Assembly: GCA_947179485.1 (NCBI GenBank)
Contig: OX359245.1
Coordinates: 35,637,067-35,701,066 of the forward strand
DNA length: 64,000 bases
Reading direction: 5' to 3'
DNA from: Allacma fusca
Taxonomy: Eukaryota > Arthropoda > Collembola > Symphypleona > Sminthuridae
Position 1 is the stretch's first letter, and each line of letters opens with the position of its first letter. Positions 11,509-22,525 of the stretch are shown piece by piece. The notes beneath the pieces were generated by a model. It saw nothing but the letters and a program-made list of their open reading frames with translations. It was not told where the DNA came from and searched no databases. Position numbers and translations under genes: made by a program.

Positions 11509-12680
11509 CTATACTGTAACCTGTATTTTTTACTCGTTACTTTTAATACGGTTACAAATAACCATTTCCCTTGCGCCCCAAGGTTCAAGCTAATATTAAA
11601 CCCACCATTTATTCCTGAATATGCAATTTTGAAACTATCTCACTTTTACGCTGCAATGTATTTTACTGCAAAAGCTATGACACCAAACAGAGTACTGTCA
11701 CAATTTTCAACTCTGACTTGTGAAACAGTGTAGTTCCCAAAACTCTCAATAACTTGTATCATAATTGTGCCACAATTTTTTAAGTGAGAATTTTTATTCT
11801 TTCCCACAAGTCAAACTACAACCACTAATTTTATGTACAAGACTTCAGATTCTAACATTATACAATCTCTTCTGATGAACACACTGATACGGATGTATCT
11901 TAACTACTAATTACTTTTGACTACTACTTATTATTCAAACCTGATGATGAAACTTTGACTCGAAACATGTCGTTTGAATAAATCAATATAGAAAATCACC
12001 AAAGTTCCAACTACTTTTTTGGCATCGGTTGTTGCAGGACACATACCTATCCCAACGGAATTTAATTCCACCTGGGCTTCACTGACAGCTAGGTTGTTTG
12101 TCCAGCCAGACCCAAGCCCATGTGAGAACCAAAAGTGTTAACTTGTCAGCTGCAAACTAATACTATAGGCTGGAATACTAGTAAGAGTAAAAGGATTGAG
12201 GAGTAGAACACTTGTAAAGAAACGTATCTTAGACTATTACAGTAGTAATTTGTATATTTTCAGCGTTCCTGTCTAATTGCGAAGTGTCCAATGAAGCACT
12301 AAACTATTACTGCATTACATTATAGTAAATTGACAAACGGGGCCAACTACTACAAATGTATTGTTCTCATAAATGTTACCAGAGTTTAAGAATAATCCAA
12401 GTCCATATTTGCTCAATTACATGTGTACTGAAATAACAAGTTCAATTAAATGGACAAGGTACACTTTATACTCAAGATTCGCGTAACTGTAATCTAAGTA
12501 ATTTAACATAGTGTTTAATTTGTTATACCTTGTGATGATTTACCGGCAATTTGACACTGCTGTAGAAGTTTATATAATAAACAAGCAATTGATTGCAATT
12601 ATTTTGAGATTTTTTATGGCCAACGGGAGACTGTTAACCGAACACAATTAGAATACTATTTGTTTAGGAATTGACTTGAA
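11509..12680. other. Intergenic; hammerhead-like motif at 11941-11972
   Basis: No gene is seen. At 11941 the sequence reads CTGATGA, then 14 nt later CGAAACATGTCG, then AATAAA. This is the arrangement of conserved core bases in minimal hammerhead ribozymes described from Penelope-like retroelements. The stem between the two core blocks is poorly paired here, so it may be a decayed copy. The rest is AT-rich DNA. Confidence 0.35.
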
Positions 12681-12840
12681 CTAAGGATCAAGTTCAAGTT
12701 CGGGTCTGGGCATGGATTTTACTTGAACCCGAAATTGGAATTTCAAGTACCGATTCAAGTAGCATAGTTCCAACGCTTGCTTCCTTTGTGCGTTCTTCTT
12801 CCTCGGTTGTTCGCACTTCTCCAACACGTATTCTAGCAAC

Positions 12841-13225
12841 TAGTGATGCCAATGATCTGGTCCAAAGCTCTGACCAGACCAACGGTCTGATCCAGTCGTT
12901 CGGACCAGACCATAGACCATGCTCAGGACCATGGTCCAGAAAACCATTGAGAGCAATTTACATAATCGCATTTTATCCCGTAAAATTATTCCAGTTTTAA
13001 TTTGTTCCATTGGATTTCGTTAACTTATAAATTTTTGTTTTGCGTACTTTTGAGACCATGGTTCTGTGGTCAGGTCTGGTCTGGTCCTGAAGCTGGACCA
13101 ATTGTATCTGGTATGGCCAATGTGTTGAATCAGACCGGACCAAACCATACAAATCTGGGACCAGACCGGACCAGGCCAATAACGGACCATTATAAATGGT
13201 CCGGACCAGACCATTGGCATCCCTA
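12841..13225. mobile_element. hAT-like MITE, CCGGACCAGACC word family
   Basis: A 385-bp element with inverted termini TAGTGATGCCAATG (left) and TAGGGATGCCAATG (right, reverse-complemented). The interior is built from GGTCTGGTCC/GGACCAGACC words. Flanking octamers CTAGCAAC (12833-12840) and CTAGAAAA (13226-13233) match at 6 of 8 bases, so the target duplication has decayed. It sits inside the AAGTTCGGGTC region. Confidence 0.75.
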
Positions 13226-13389
13226 CTAGAAAACATTCCTGCAGAGATATGCACAGAAGCTGGAGCTCACTTTCATTTGGAGTGACTGTTGTGTATTCTG
13301 TAAATCGTCGTACTTAAAACTATTCTTCTAATTTTTCATCATTTTTGAAAAACTGTTGAAGTAAATTGTCCGGTGAGACTGTAACCAGA

Positions 13390-13590
13390 GGTGTGGAATA
13401 TTTTGAAATATTGTATTTAAAATAGTATTTGAAATACATTTAGTATTTCGTATTTGGCATTTTTCTAGCCGTAAATTGTTTAAGGTATTTTGTATTTCGT
13501 ATTTTGTCAGCACAAACATGTCTACTGTATTTTGTATTTTGAAGATTTCGAACGTGATAGTATTTTGTATTTATTATTATTATCATACTA
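13390..13590. repeat. TATTTTGTATTT low-complexity repeat
   Basis: About 200 bp dominated by GTATTT, TATTTTG and TATTTCG words, starting near CAGAGGTGTGG, which would fit a hAT left end. No matching right end was found. Open frames on the minus strand here come from the repeat. Confidence 0.5.
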
Positions 13591-14007
13591 CAAAGTTGTA
13601 AGGTTCAAGTGGATAATTACTTGAAATCAAAGTTCGGATTCAAGTCAATTCCAAGTTTGGTTTGCAAGATTTATGGACCCGACATTCAAGTACGAGATCA
13701 AGTTCGGGTTTAGGAAAGATTACTTGCAAGATATGACTTGGTATGAAGTAATTCCTGGGACCCCAAACTCCAAGTTCGGGTACTGACAAATATCTACTCG
13801 AAAGTTCAAATGCAGGTCAAGTTCAAGTTTGGATCCTCAAATCCCTTGACCCGAACGCAGGTCTGCTGTGGAATTTCAACTTCTGACGTGACTACTGTAA
13901 ACATTCAATAAACAACCATTAACATCTAGTAAGTGTTGCGGAATTTTTCGAAATTTTCTTTAATAGCCCCAGTTTGACAACCCTCAACAAACGTAATTTA
14001 TAAAGTA

Positions 14008-15312
14008 GCCCTACACGTAAATTTTACTGGAAAGGCACTGCAATTGAAACAGTAAACCAATACAAATACCTAGGCATTGAATTTACCCGACGAGGGTTCT
14101 TTAACACGCACCTAAACACCGCCATGACCAAATCCAGACAAGCGATCGGAACTCTACTGAAAACGTTATCTGGGGCCAAAGTAAAAGACATCGAAATATC
14201 GAAAAAACGTTTCGTCTCCCTGGTCAACAGCATACCCATGCACGCTTTCCCAAAATGGGGAATGAACTTCACCAAGGAGCTGGAAAAAAATCAAACAAAT
14301 TTTCTAAGAATAATCACAGGAGCTTGCAACCTCACTCCGGGGTACATACTCAGACTCGAAACAGGAATGAGATCTATAAAAAACGAAATCGCAAGAACAA
14401 TATTAACTATAATAGGAAACAGTATACATGGGAGAAAAGCCACTCCGTACGCCAAGGAATGCTTTAAGTACCTCGATAAATCCAACACAGAAGACTAGAT
14501 ACAACCTAGTAATGCAATGGAAACATTTCTTTGGGACGATCGGAGTTGGAGAGGAATTCACTCAACTACTCACTAACTTTGAAACAAAGAATGTGCACAA
14601 GATACTGAACGAAGTAGCGTTGCGTTGTACGAATAACGACGTAAAAATGCTGGTAGAAAGAAACTACAATAATATGAAAACAATAAAAACCCATGCACTT
14701 AAGGACGGAATATACACCCGAGGTTATAGCTGGAACTTGATCAAATTTCTGCAAAGCATAAGACTGGGGGAGCCCAGAGTCAGTGTCAGGAGCAATGTCA
14801 CAAATCTAAATGCGATTGAGCGAAAATGGAATAACTACCATAAAATGTCTTTGTGCACTAAATGCAAGCAAGAAGATGAAGATATTGGGCACATCATGTT
14901 CAACTGCCCAATCTATGAGAGCGTAAGATCGAAATATCTGCAAGATTTCAACAAACTATCTAACGGACAACATATAGCGAGCTACTTAACACAGGAGAAA
15001 GCGATCGTGGTGTAAAACTTCTGGGTAGAAGCACTAAAGAAACGAATGGAATAATTGAATGAATTAACACATTATTTTTATGAAACTTTTTATGAAACTT
15101 ACCCACCTTATATATTTTTACATATGCAATACTCAACAACAATCACGATGATCATCTTAAACATTTAAAACTTTTACTGATTTTACTGATTTTATTTCAT
15201 TTTAATTCTACTATTCACTCTCACTTAGAGAGCCGATGAACAAACGCATAATATTGAATGGGTTGTAAGGGCTTATAGCTAAATCGACCTGAATAAACAC
15301 ATTATTATTATT
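14008..15312 (+). mobile_element. 5'-truncated non-LTR (LINE) retrotransposon
   Basis: An insertion between perfect 12-bp direct repeats ATTTATAAAGTA (13996-14007 and 15313-15324), the signature of target-primed reverse transcription. It contains only the C-terminal part of the reverse-transcriptase open frame, followed by about 300 bp of 3' untranslated sequence ending in an (ATT)n tail at 15299-15312. The frame is open from the very first base of the insertion, as expected for a 5' truncation. Confidence 0.85.
14010..15015 (+). pseudogene. LINE reverse transcriptase C-terminus, frameshifted
   Basis: The first part (about 14010-14498) begins with YKYLGIEFTRRGFF, the conserved block after the reverse-transcriptase thumb, and stops at 14496-14498. 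The second part continues in another frame to 15015 and ends with a zinc knuckle of the form C-x2-C-x8-H-x4-C, followed by a conserved Pro-x-Tyr (C-T-K-C ... G-H-I-M-F-N-C-P). One frameshift between about 14465 and 14500 joins them. Catalytic reverse-transcriptase and endonuclease domains are missing because of truncation. Clade is not assigned; the (ATT)n tail is compatible with several insect clades. Confidence 0.8.
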
Positions 15313-15324
15313 ATTTATAAAGTA

Positions 15325-16665
15325 CAATTATTTGCAGCGCTGTCCAATGCTGTACGTGTACACTTTTAAACCTGGTAAGTGTGAGTTAGCTGTTAGATAA
15401 ACTTATTTGATAACCATATGAGGGCATCTCTTTTTCCCAAACGTTTTGACGGTTTTAATGTGTAACTACAATAATTATTATTATTTGCTGATTGAGTCAA
15501 CGATTCTAACCCCCATTAATACAGCAAATGTACTGGGTCCTGCGGGATTACATTGTGCAGGTCGCTATATGCAATATGACCTTCCACGGAAACTTAACTT
15601 AGTTATTCCCGGTCTCACAATCAAACTTACTGTCGTTTTATTGATTAAAATTAATCACAATATTCGTTAGTATTGTAGGCGACGTAAAACAGCAGCTAGC
15701 TTGGCACACAACAATAGGGAGAAATGTACGTCGATATTTATTGTGAACTTGAAAATAATAATTTCGGAGCATTATTTTTCAATGGAATATCTTGATTGCT
15801 TTATTCGATTTCACAATAGCTCTTTCCGTATAATTGGGACCATATACTATGCATTCAATGTTTTAGCAATTAACATAGTTTAATCATTTATTTACAGTTG
15901 TTCTTGAATAGGCTACCCTAATTTTACAAGGTAGGTTTAAATGTACATTTACAATTAGTCAACATGTGCGTAGGAATATTAATAATTACATGAATATGAA
16001 ATAAAGCCTACATGTTCAGTCTATAGTCTGTATTAAAAAGATTCATATTCTAATTTATTTGAATTGTGGAATGATATTTTATATTTAGACAGAGGAAATT
16101 GCCTTAATAAAAAAAGGCAAATATTCATTATGAACAGAAAAATATGTGAATATACATATGTGTGAACTTTTGAATGATTGGTGACGCGCTTCAAAACTAC
16201 TTGATATTCTGTCGAAGTGTACTCTTTCAACTCCGTGATTAGCACAACACTTTCAAAGCTCCAGATAATGGCAAAAAATACTTTTCTCCTTTCCCGAAGC
16301 ATTTAAATTATAGTAAACAAATACATTTAAAGAACATAAATTTCTGTTTCCACCGAAAACTGAAGACAGCTATTCTTATGCACTGTAAAGCTTTCTTAGA
16401 TATTTTAAACAGCAAAAAACAAAATTTTCAAATGAACCACCAAACCATTTTGGTTTTTATACTAATAGTTGTAAAGCCAAAACGCGTAAAATTATACATT
16501 AAGTACGACAGCAATTACCTCCATGAGTAATTATATTTTTTATTATTATTTACTTTTTCTGGGGCAAAGTTACCTGACGTGGTACTGATAAAACAAATTA
16601 CGCTCCCCTCAAATTGTAGTATTTAGTGCTATTTTTGCCAGCAACTGTAAATTATGACTGTGGAA
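15325..16665. other. Intergenic, no gene seen
   Basis: AT-rich DNA without supported genes or bounded elements. The last eight bases (16658-16665, CTGTGGAA) are the left target duplication of the following hAT element. Confidence 0.5.
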
Positions 16666-17015
16666 CAGAGATACGCATCCACAGTTTCGTTACGTTACGT
16701 TACACTATTATGATAGGTTTTAAAATTGTCGTTAATTATCATTACATTACTAAATATCGTATGAAAAATTCAGCGTTACCGTTCCGTTACTACAAGACAA
16801 CGGTAATACTCCAGCGTTAATTTTCGTTACCATTAAAAAATACAAAATAGCCGTTACTTTTCGTTATCGTTACTATTATTGTCCGCTCGTTATAAACGAA
16901 AATGTAAAACAACTAGTGTTGCCAGACGTACCTGGTATGCAGAAAATGTAGCAAAAGGGAATTTACAGTTTCTGTGTAGTTCTTGATTCACCTGCAATGT
17001 GATCCGCATCCCGAC

Positions 17016-18236
17016 TAGTGCTCCGCATGGGTACAAAAATGTTGTACCTGGACCTGAACATGTACCTGAATCATGGGTACATGGATTTTTTGAACCAATA
17101 CCCGTACCTGTACCTGAATACCCGGGTTCAATTTTCCTGAACCTGTACCTGTACTCAAACTAAATCAGGAGTACCTGTACATGAAAAGTACCTGTACCCA
17201 AAAAGTACTCAAAAAAGTACCTGTACCCGGGTATATTTTAAAAGTACCTGAATCTACCCGGGTATTTTCCATTGTACAAATTTAAAGGATTACCAAATAT
17301 TTTACACGAAATAAAAAATTAAAATATCTGCGACCAAGACATTTTGACTCAATAAATTTATTTATCAGATTAGATATATTTTTATTATTTACTCTTCGAA
17401 AGAATGACTAAGTACTGGAATTATCAGTGGCTAAAAATGATTACATAAAGGTTGAAAAGGATAATAGATAGCAAAATCTACGATATAAATAAGTTCAATC
17501 CAACAATACAAATGCAGTGTAATATTTTCTTAACGTTCAATAATGGCAAGAAATTAAACGATTAAGAATTTGTTTTGCACCCTGCAATTGCTTTTGCAAT
17601 GGAAAACATTTTTTTAGATTCAAACTCCTCAGATTTTAACTTCAGCCAAGCTTTGAAACAAAAACATTTCCTACCGTAACTCCACTCTTATATAAGCGTT
17701 TATGCGTCAGAAGATCTGGGCCATAGGAGAAGGCTCGCTCAATCTTAGAACTCTGTTCTTTAGCAATTCCAGGAACTGATAAAAAATCTCTGGTCATTCC
17801 AGCTAATGCTGGGTAACTAGCCACGTGTTCCTATACGGTGGAATTAGTTTTCCTGACTGAGTTTATACGTATAAATTTTAATGTAAAATGTTTCAAGGTC
17901 AAAAATTCGGAGGAGTTTTTAAAGCTCAACAACACCTTTACAGGCGTTACTTGGAAATTATTATTGACTGAAAAGTACCTGAAAGTTCAGGTATTTTACA
18001 TTCAGGTTCAGGTATTTACCCAGTGCGTACCCGTACCTGATGGGTTTATACTCAAAAGATTACTTTTTGTACCTGTACCCATACCTGAACCTGAACCTGA
18101 ATTTTCAGGTATCTAACGACTGAACCTGAACCTGTACCCAAATTGGATGGGTACAAGAAGTATGTACCTGATACGTACCTGTACCTGAACCTGTACCCAA
18201 ATACCCGGGTAAAACCTGTACCCATGAGGGGCACTA
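17016..18236 (-). mobile_element. hAT-like element (inner), GTACCTGTACC word family
   Basis: A 1221-bp element with inverted termini TAGTGCTCCGCATGGGTAC (left) and TAGTGCCCCTCATGGGTAC (right, reverse-complemented). It is flanked by a perfect 8-bp repeat ATCCCGAC (17008-17015 and 18237-18244). The subterminal zones are nearly pure GTACCTGAACCTGTACC-type words. The centre holds a fragment of a hAT transposase dimerisation domain on the minus strand, which ties this repeat architecture directly to the hAT superfamily. Confidence 0.92.
17642..17824 (-). pseudogene. hAT transposase C-terminal dimerisation domain fragment
   Basis: About 60 codons. The frame reads YPALAGMTRDFLSVPG, then IERAFSYGPDLLTHKR and a short C-terminal helix. 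This is the characteristic order of the hAT C-terminal dimerisation domain (Pro-x-Leu-Ala ... Arg-Asp-x-Leu-x-Ile-Pro ... Glu-Arg-x-Phe-Ser ... Lys-Arg). The rest of the transposase is missing, so the fragment is non-functional. It is the relic of the autonomous parent of the surrounding element. Confidence 0.85.
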
Positions 18237-18831
18237 ATCCCGACTACCCGGTGTGGTAATCTCAACATTTGTCCTTTTTTCAAATTCATTTTTCTCCTTT
18301 TACTAGCAGCAGTATTCTCCATGGTTAGTTCTTATCTACTAAAAACTTCGTTAGAACCAAAACTTAATTCGTAAGCCGATCACACATCGTTTTATTGTGA
18401 GCAAAAGCGTGTGGATTGAGCAAAATAAAGGGTCAAAAACTTGCTATTGAAAGCCATGTTTTCATTAACGTATACATAAATGATGCTCAGGGATCAGGGT
18501 ATTCACAACCAACTCAAGTTATTAATATTTCCCCCGTTTATTTGCACGCACAGTTACTCCAAGCAAAGCCAATAATATATATATAATAATATTATGGTAT
18601 ATAATAATGTGCATGCATATATTTATTTGATAGCGTTACGCTAAGTTACAATTTCGTTTTCTGTTTACACACGCTTAAGCGTTATAGTTATTCTGATAAA
18701 TGTTTAGCCCACCCCAGTTCCGTTACCGTTACGTTATTGCCTGCTCCAAATATAGGCCGTTACGTTAAAAAACGGCATTATTCCGTTATTGTCGGTAAAA
18801 GTAACGTAACGGGCGCATCACTGCTGTGGAA

Positions 18832-20023
18832 TAATTACTCAAGAGATTCCAAAACCGTATACAAGTAGGAGTTTGGAGTTTGGTGAATTTAAAAAATTGG
18901 ATGCGTTCAAAACCGGATACATTCCCATGCACAATTATGTTTCTTACTCTATTTACACTCTTGTTTTACATTTTTATATCTAATTTACATAACTGCGCTT
19001 TTAAAAACAGATTTTATTATACGCATTTTTTAAAATTAGCATGACGCTCTGATTACAACTTGTACTGGATATAATTCTGAGATAAGCACCTTAAAGTGAA
19101 AACAGATATCTACATTGACTTACTATTTTGAAACATTAAATTAAAAACGATCATAACAATTATTTTTAAATATTTACAATCCTAATACAACATTCGAAGA
19201 TGATTACAATAGTATTATATTATTATTGACAAAGTAATTAGACTCCGGCTGTTAAAGACCCACTTATAAAGATTGTTACTGATGATGACAATTTATTTTT
19301 ATCTCCTTCTAGAAGAAATAAGTGACATGAACCCGAGGGGTTAGAATGAGGTCCAATTTTTTATCCTTGAAACCAGCCAAATATCCCTTACAAATATGTG
19401 CTTCTACAAGGATAATAAATTAACATCATGGGAAGTAGGATAGTGCTGACGCCAGCCATGGCTTACAATTAGTCACGTTCTCTCTTATAAATATAATGTA
19501 GTATCTACACGTTGCATAAATCATCAAAAGTACGAAATTATACCAGTAACAAAATATTAATAGAAGAAGCAAAGGTGTTCTATTTCACACAGGACTAATT
19601 GTGAGCGCCGGTAAAACTGTATAAGCTCAATTCAAATAACTCAAAATTAATTTTAGCTCTAATTGAATCTTCCAAGAAAAGTGCTTTAGATATATCTAGG
19701 TATTCGTAAGGAACTAATGATTTTCTAATAATTCACTAATAAGAATCATTTCATCATACATTCCGGTCATTGAAGCTTTACTCTATTAGCGTTTACATAT
19801 TTACCTAATTACAATTAGTATTCACGTGTTCACGTCTCACGTCATAGTTTGTCTCCAAAGCCTTACCCAAATTATTATTCCAAATTTTGTATCCTAATTA
19901 CTAAACACAATTGAATATACCCCATTATTGTCTTGGCATGATGATTAAGTTTATCAATTAATCATGATCAATCAGAGACCAGTTTATCCACACAAAAAAT
20001 AGGAAAAAATGTGCCGAATGTGT
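18832..20023. other. Intergenic; contains duplicated 5' flank of receptor 2
   Basis: No gene. About 19500-19830 is similar to the sequence just upstream of receptor 1 (about 1310-1590), so it marks the left side of the duplicated block. The adjoining hAT element at 20032 separates this flank from the receptor 2 start. Confidence 0.5.
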
Positions 20024-20031
20024 TACTGAAA

Positions 20032-21008
20032 TAGAGCTTCCTTCGGGTTTCCGAAATCCCGAAGTTCCGTGTTCGGAAACGGAACGGAACAATTTCGGAA
20101 CATTCTTTTTGGTTCCGTCATTGAATCGGGACAAAACCGGAACATGAGCACTTGTACCGATAATATTGGGACCGGGACGGTTCAGAGCATCGGTACGAAA
20201 AATGTCCCATATAATTTACGTCATCGGAAAGCGGAATCGTTCTGTTCCGTTCCGAACCGATCCCGGTACAATTTCTGAAGTGTCGCGCCATCGTTCAACT
20301 AGAATGGAAACACATTTCTTATCGCTCTGGCTTGTAAGCAGTTTTTTGCCAAAATAACGAAATTGGATGAACAAAGATTTAATTTACGCAAATGCTTATA
20401 TGTAATGCGAGTATCGTTTTCCACGAAAATCAACAGAATAACTAATTTTGTTTAATAAACATGGGCATGGGCGATTTTTTTCGAAATGAAAATTCTGAAA
20501 TCGAAATTATTAGCAGCAATGAAGCAAGCTTGCAGGAAATTAACACTGTTAGGCCATTGAAATCCACACGCTACAAATATTTATTGCTAAAAAATAATTA
20601 ATAATAATTATATAATACTGCACAGTAGTTCTTTTTATATGGCCTAATTATTATTAAATAGTATTTTATATAATTAAATAATAGCAATCCCTAGCATTCA
20701 ATCTATTAAAAGTATATCATGTATATTAAGTTTCCAGTAATTTGTATACGCATTTCACGTATATGTTGTGAACAATTCCGGGATATTTCGGAACGGAACG
20801 GGTTCGGAACGGAAAAACTAGCATAATACGGAACGGAACACAACCTGTAATGGAACAAATACTTTACTCCTTTGTTCCGAACGGTGTCAGTTCAAATGTT
20901 CCGATGTCCCGACAGCCGGAACGGAACCGGGACCAATATTATTTGTAGGTTTCGGAACGGAACGGAATTTCCTACGGAACAAAAATGTTGAACACATTGG
21001 AAGCTCTA
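20032..21008. mobile_element. hAT-like element, CGGAACGGAAC word family
   Basis: A 977-bp element with inverted termini TAGAGCTTCC at both ends and a perfect 8-bp target duplication TACTGAAA (20024-20031 and 21009-21016). Subterminal zones (20040-20280 and 20770-20990) consist of CGGAACGG, GGTTCCG and CCGAAC words. The central AT-rich part has no recognisable gene. It lies between the conserved 5' flank and the start of receptor 2; receptor 1 has no insertion at the corresponding place. Confidence 0.9.
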
Positions 21009-21300
21009 TACTGAAATATCCAAAGTGTGTTTATGCTATTATCCGTAAATTAAGAACCATGTGATATTTACATGATTTAGTACTAATTCGATGAGTATCA
21101 TTTTTAGAAAAAAAAACATAATTCTCATAATACAATTAGCTAACGGACTAATAACTATAGCCTTTTACTTTGTCGAAATCTCTCTTTTGAGGAAGGCGAA
21201 TTTTTCTCAGAATTCCTGACGCTTTTAAAGGTGCTGGTAGCAATAACTCGTACATCTTATGTGGAGCTGGACTCATCCAGAATAGCGCTTGAATTTTACA

Positions 21301-22525
21301 ATGATTACTCGCACAACTGAAAAACTTTTCCGGGAGGCTATTTTCTTGTCAAAATGGTCCGGAAGCACAGCATTTCGTTGGGACTCCGAAAATCACCGGA
21401 TAAGACTCTCCACAACTCCATGGTCGAAATTTTACTCTAATTTCAATTTTGTCCTCATTTTGGCCTTCGAAATTTTCTTGATATATCGGCTAATAGAATC
21501 CATAGCAATTACTACGGCTGGAAGGCCATTGTCGGAAATTGTTACTTTGTGCTATTTCATCTGCATCTATGCCATTCCAACAACATTGTACCATTGCACG
21601 ACGAAACACTCAACTGACATCCCCTTGTTTGTGAATGGATTCCTTGAGTACTTTGAAAATTTCAAGGAGAGCTACATGATTCCCTCGCAGTACAGGAAAA
21701 AGAATGGTTGTGAGACCGTTCTTAGAATATTTTTCAACACGGCTTATTTAATAACGCTACAAAATGTTATTGTATTTGCTATTGCTCCGCACCGGTTTTT
21801 TATGCTAACTTCGCTGATTTGGGATTCCAAGGATGCAATCCCATTTATAATGAAGGTGGTGTTCCTGGCGGTCCACTTGCAAATATGGATGTCAGCATGG
21901 TCCCATGCATTGCTCTATACTACGGTTATTTACTCCTACATTTACCCGACACTATGGATACTGAAGGAATTAAAGTAAATAATAATTTTCTACTAATATT
22001 CCTTTGCAACTTATTACGGGGTTTCAAAGCTTGAGCATAAACAAATAAAATGCTGTCAATTTTTGTGATAGCCGACGCACCCGAAACCCAGGAACGTTTG
22101 ACGTTTTAAGGAGCCAGGTTGGATTCTCAAATACTTACCGTGGTATTCAAATCCTGCAAAATATGTTTAACTACTGTTTTCAGCACGAGTATTTTTCCTA
22201 CCAGAAAATTTTGGTATCAGCTGTGGCTGTTTTTGGATTTTATGGAGCCGTGAGAATCCATGGGTCAAGAGCTGTCTTAATGACTATGATCGGTGTCATG
22301 TTTAGCCTCCATTTGAGTGTTATGTTCAGACAATTGGGAAAATTCTATGATATTTCAACGGAAATATTGAATTCATGGAAAGGGAGCAGTAGTAAGAAGA
22401 TCCTCAAGTCCTGCAGACCCTTGAGAGTCCAAATCTCGGATTACTACTGCGTTCAGAAAACCACTATCCTGGTCCTCATGGGTGTGATCATCAATGCAGC
22501 TATCACTTTACTGTTGTCATCTTAA
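21301..22525 (+). CDS. 7-TM gustatory-receptor-like chemoreceptor 2
   Basis: Two exons, 21301-21974 and 22072-22525, joined by a 97-nt phase-2 intron (donor TAAA|GTAAAT, acceptor GTGATAG). They encode 375 residues. Exon lengths (674 and 454 nt), intron phase and start match receptor 1 exactly, and most residues are identical, so the two are recent duplicates. Conserved landmarks include WSGST, RWDS, the SYIYPTLWILKEL end of exon 1, and KTTILVLMGVIINAA at the C-terminus. I chose the ATG at 21301 because it aligns with receptor 1; an in-frame extension upstream has no ATG. No frame damage is seen, so the gene is probably functional. Ligand unknown. Confidence 0.78.

Larger units (their letters stand above)
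12681..13870. mobile_element. AAGTTCGGGTC word-repeat region, probable hAT-like element with nested insertion
   Basis: Both margins (12681-12770 and about 13595-13865) carry many variants of CAAGTTCGGGTC, TTCAAGT and ACTTGAACCC. This resembles the bounded word-repeat elements elsewhere in the window. I could not resolve terminal repeats or a target duplication, so its ends are approximate. It contains a cleanly bounded smaller element (12841-13225) and a TATTTTGTATTT-rich stretch (13390-13590). Confidence 0.45.
16666..18823. mobile_element. hAT-like element (outer), CGTTACGTTAC words, interrupted by another hAT
   Basis: Flanked by a perfect 8-bp direct repeat CTGTGGAA (16658-16665 and 18824-18831). 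The left end CAGAGATACGC and right end (reverse complement) CAGTGATGCGC form an imperfect inverted repeat that fits the hAT rule. CGTTACGTTAC-type words fill about 16685-16880 and 18635-18810. The element is split by a complete second hAT element at 17016-18236; removing that and one copy of its 8-bp duplication leaves about 930 bp. Confidence 0.85.

Noticed and set aside
12694..13254. Several overlapping frames on both strands
   Set aside because: They come from palindromic GGTCTGGTCC word arrays, which read open in many frames.
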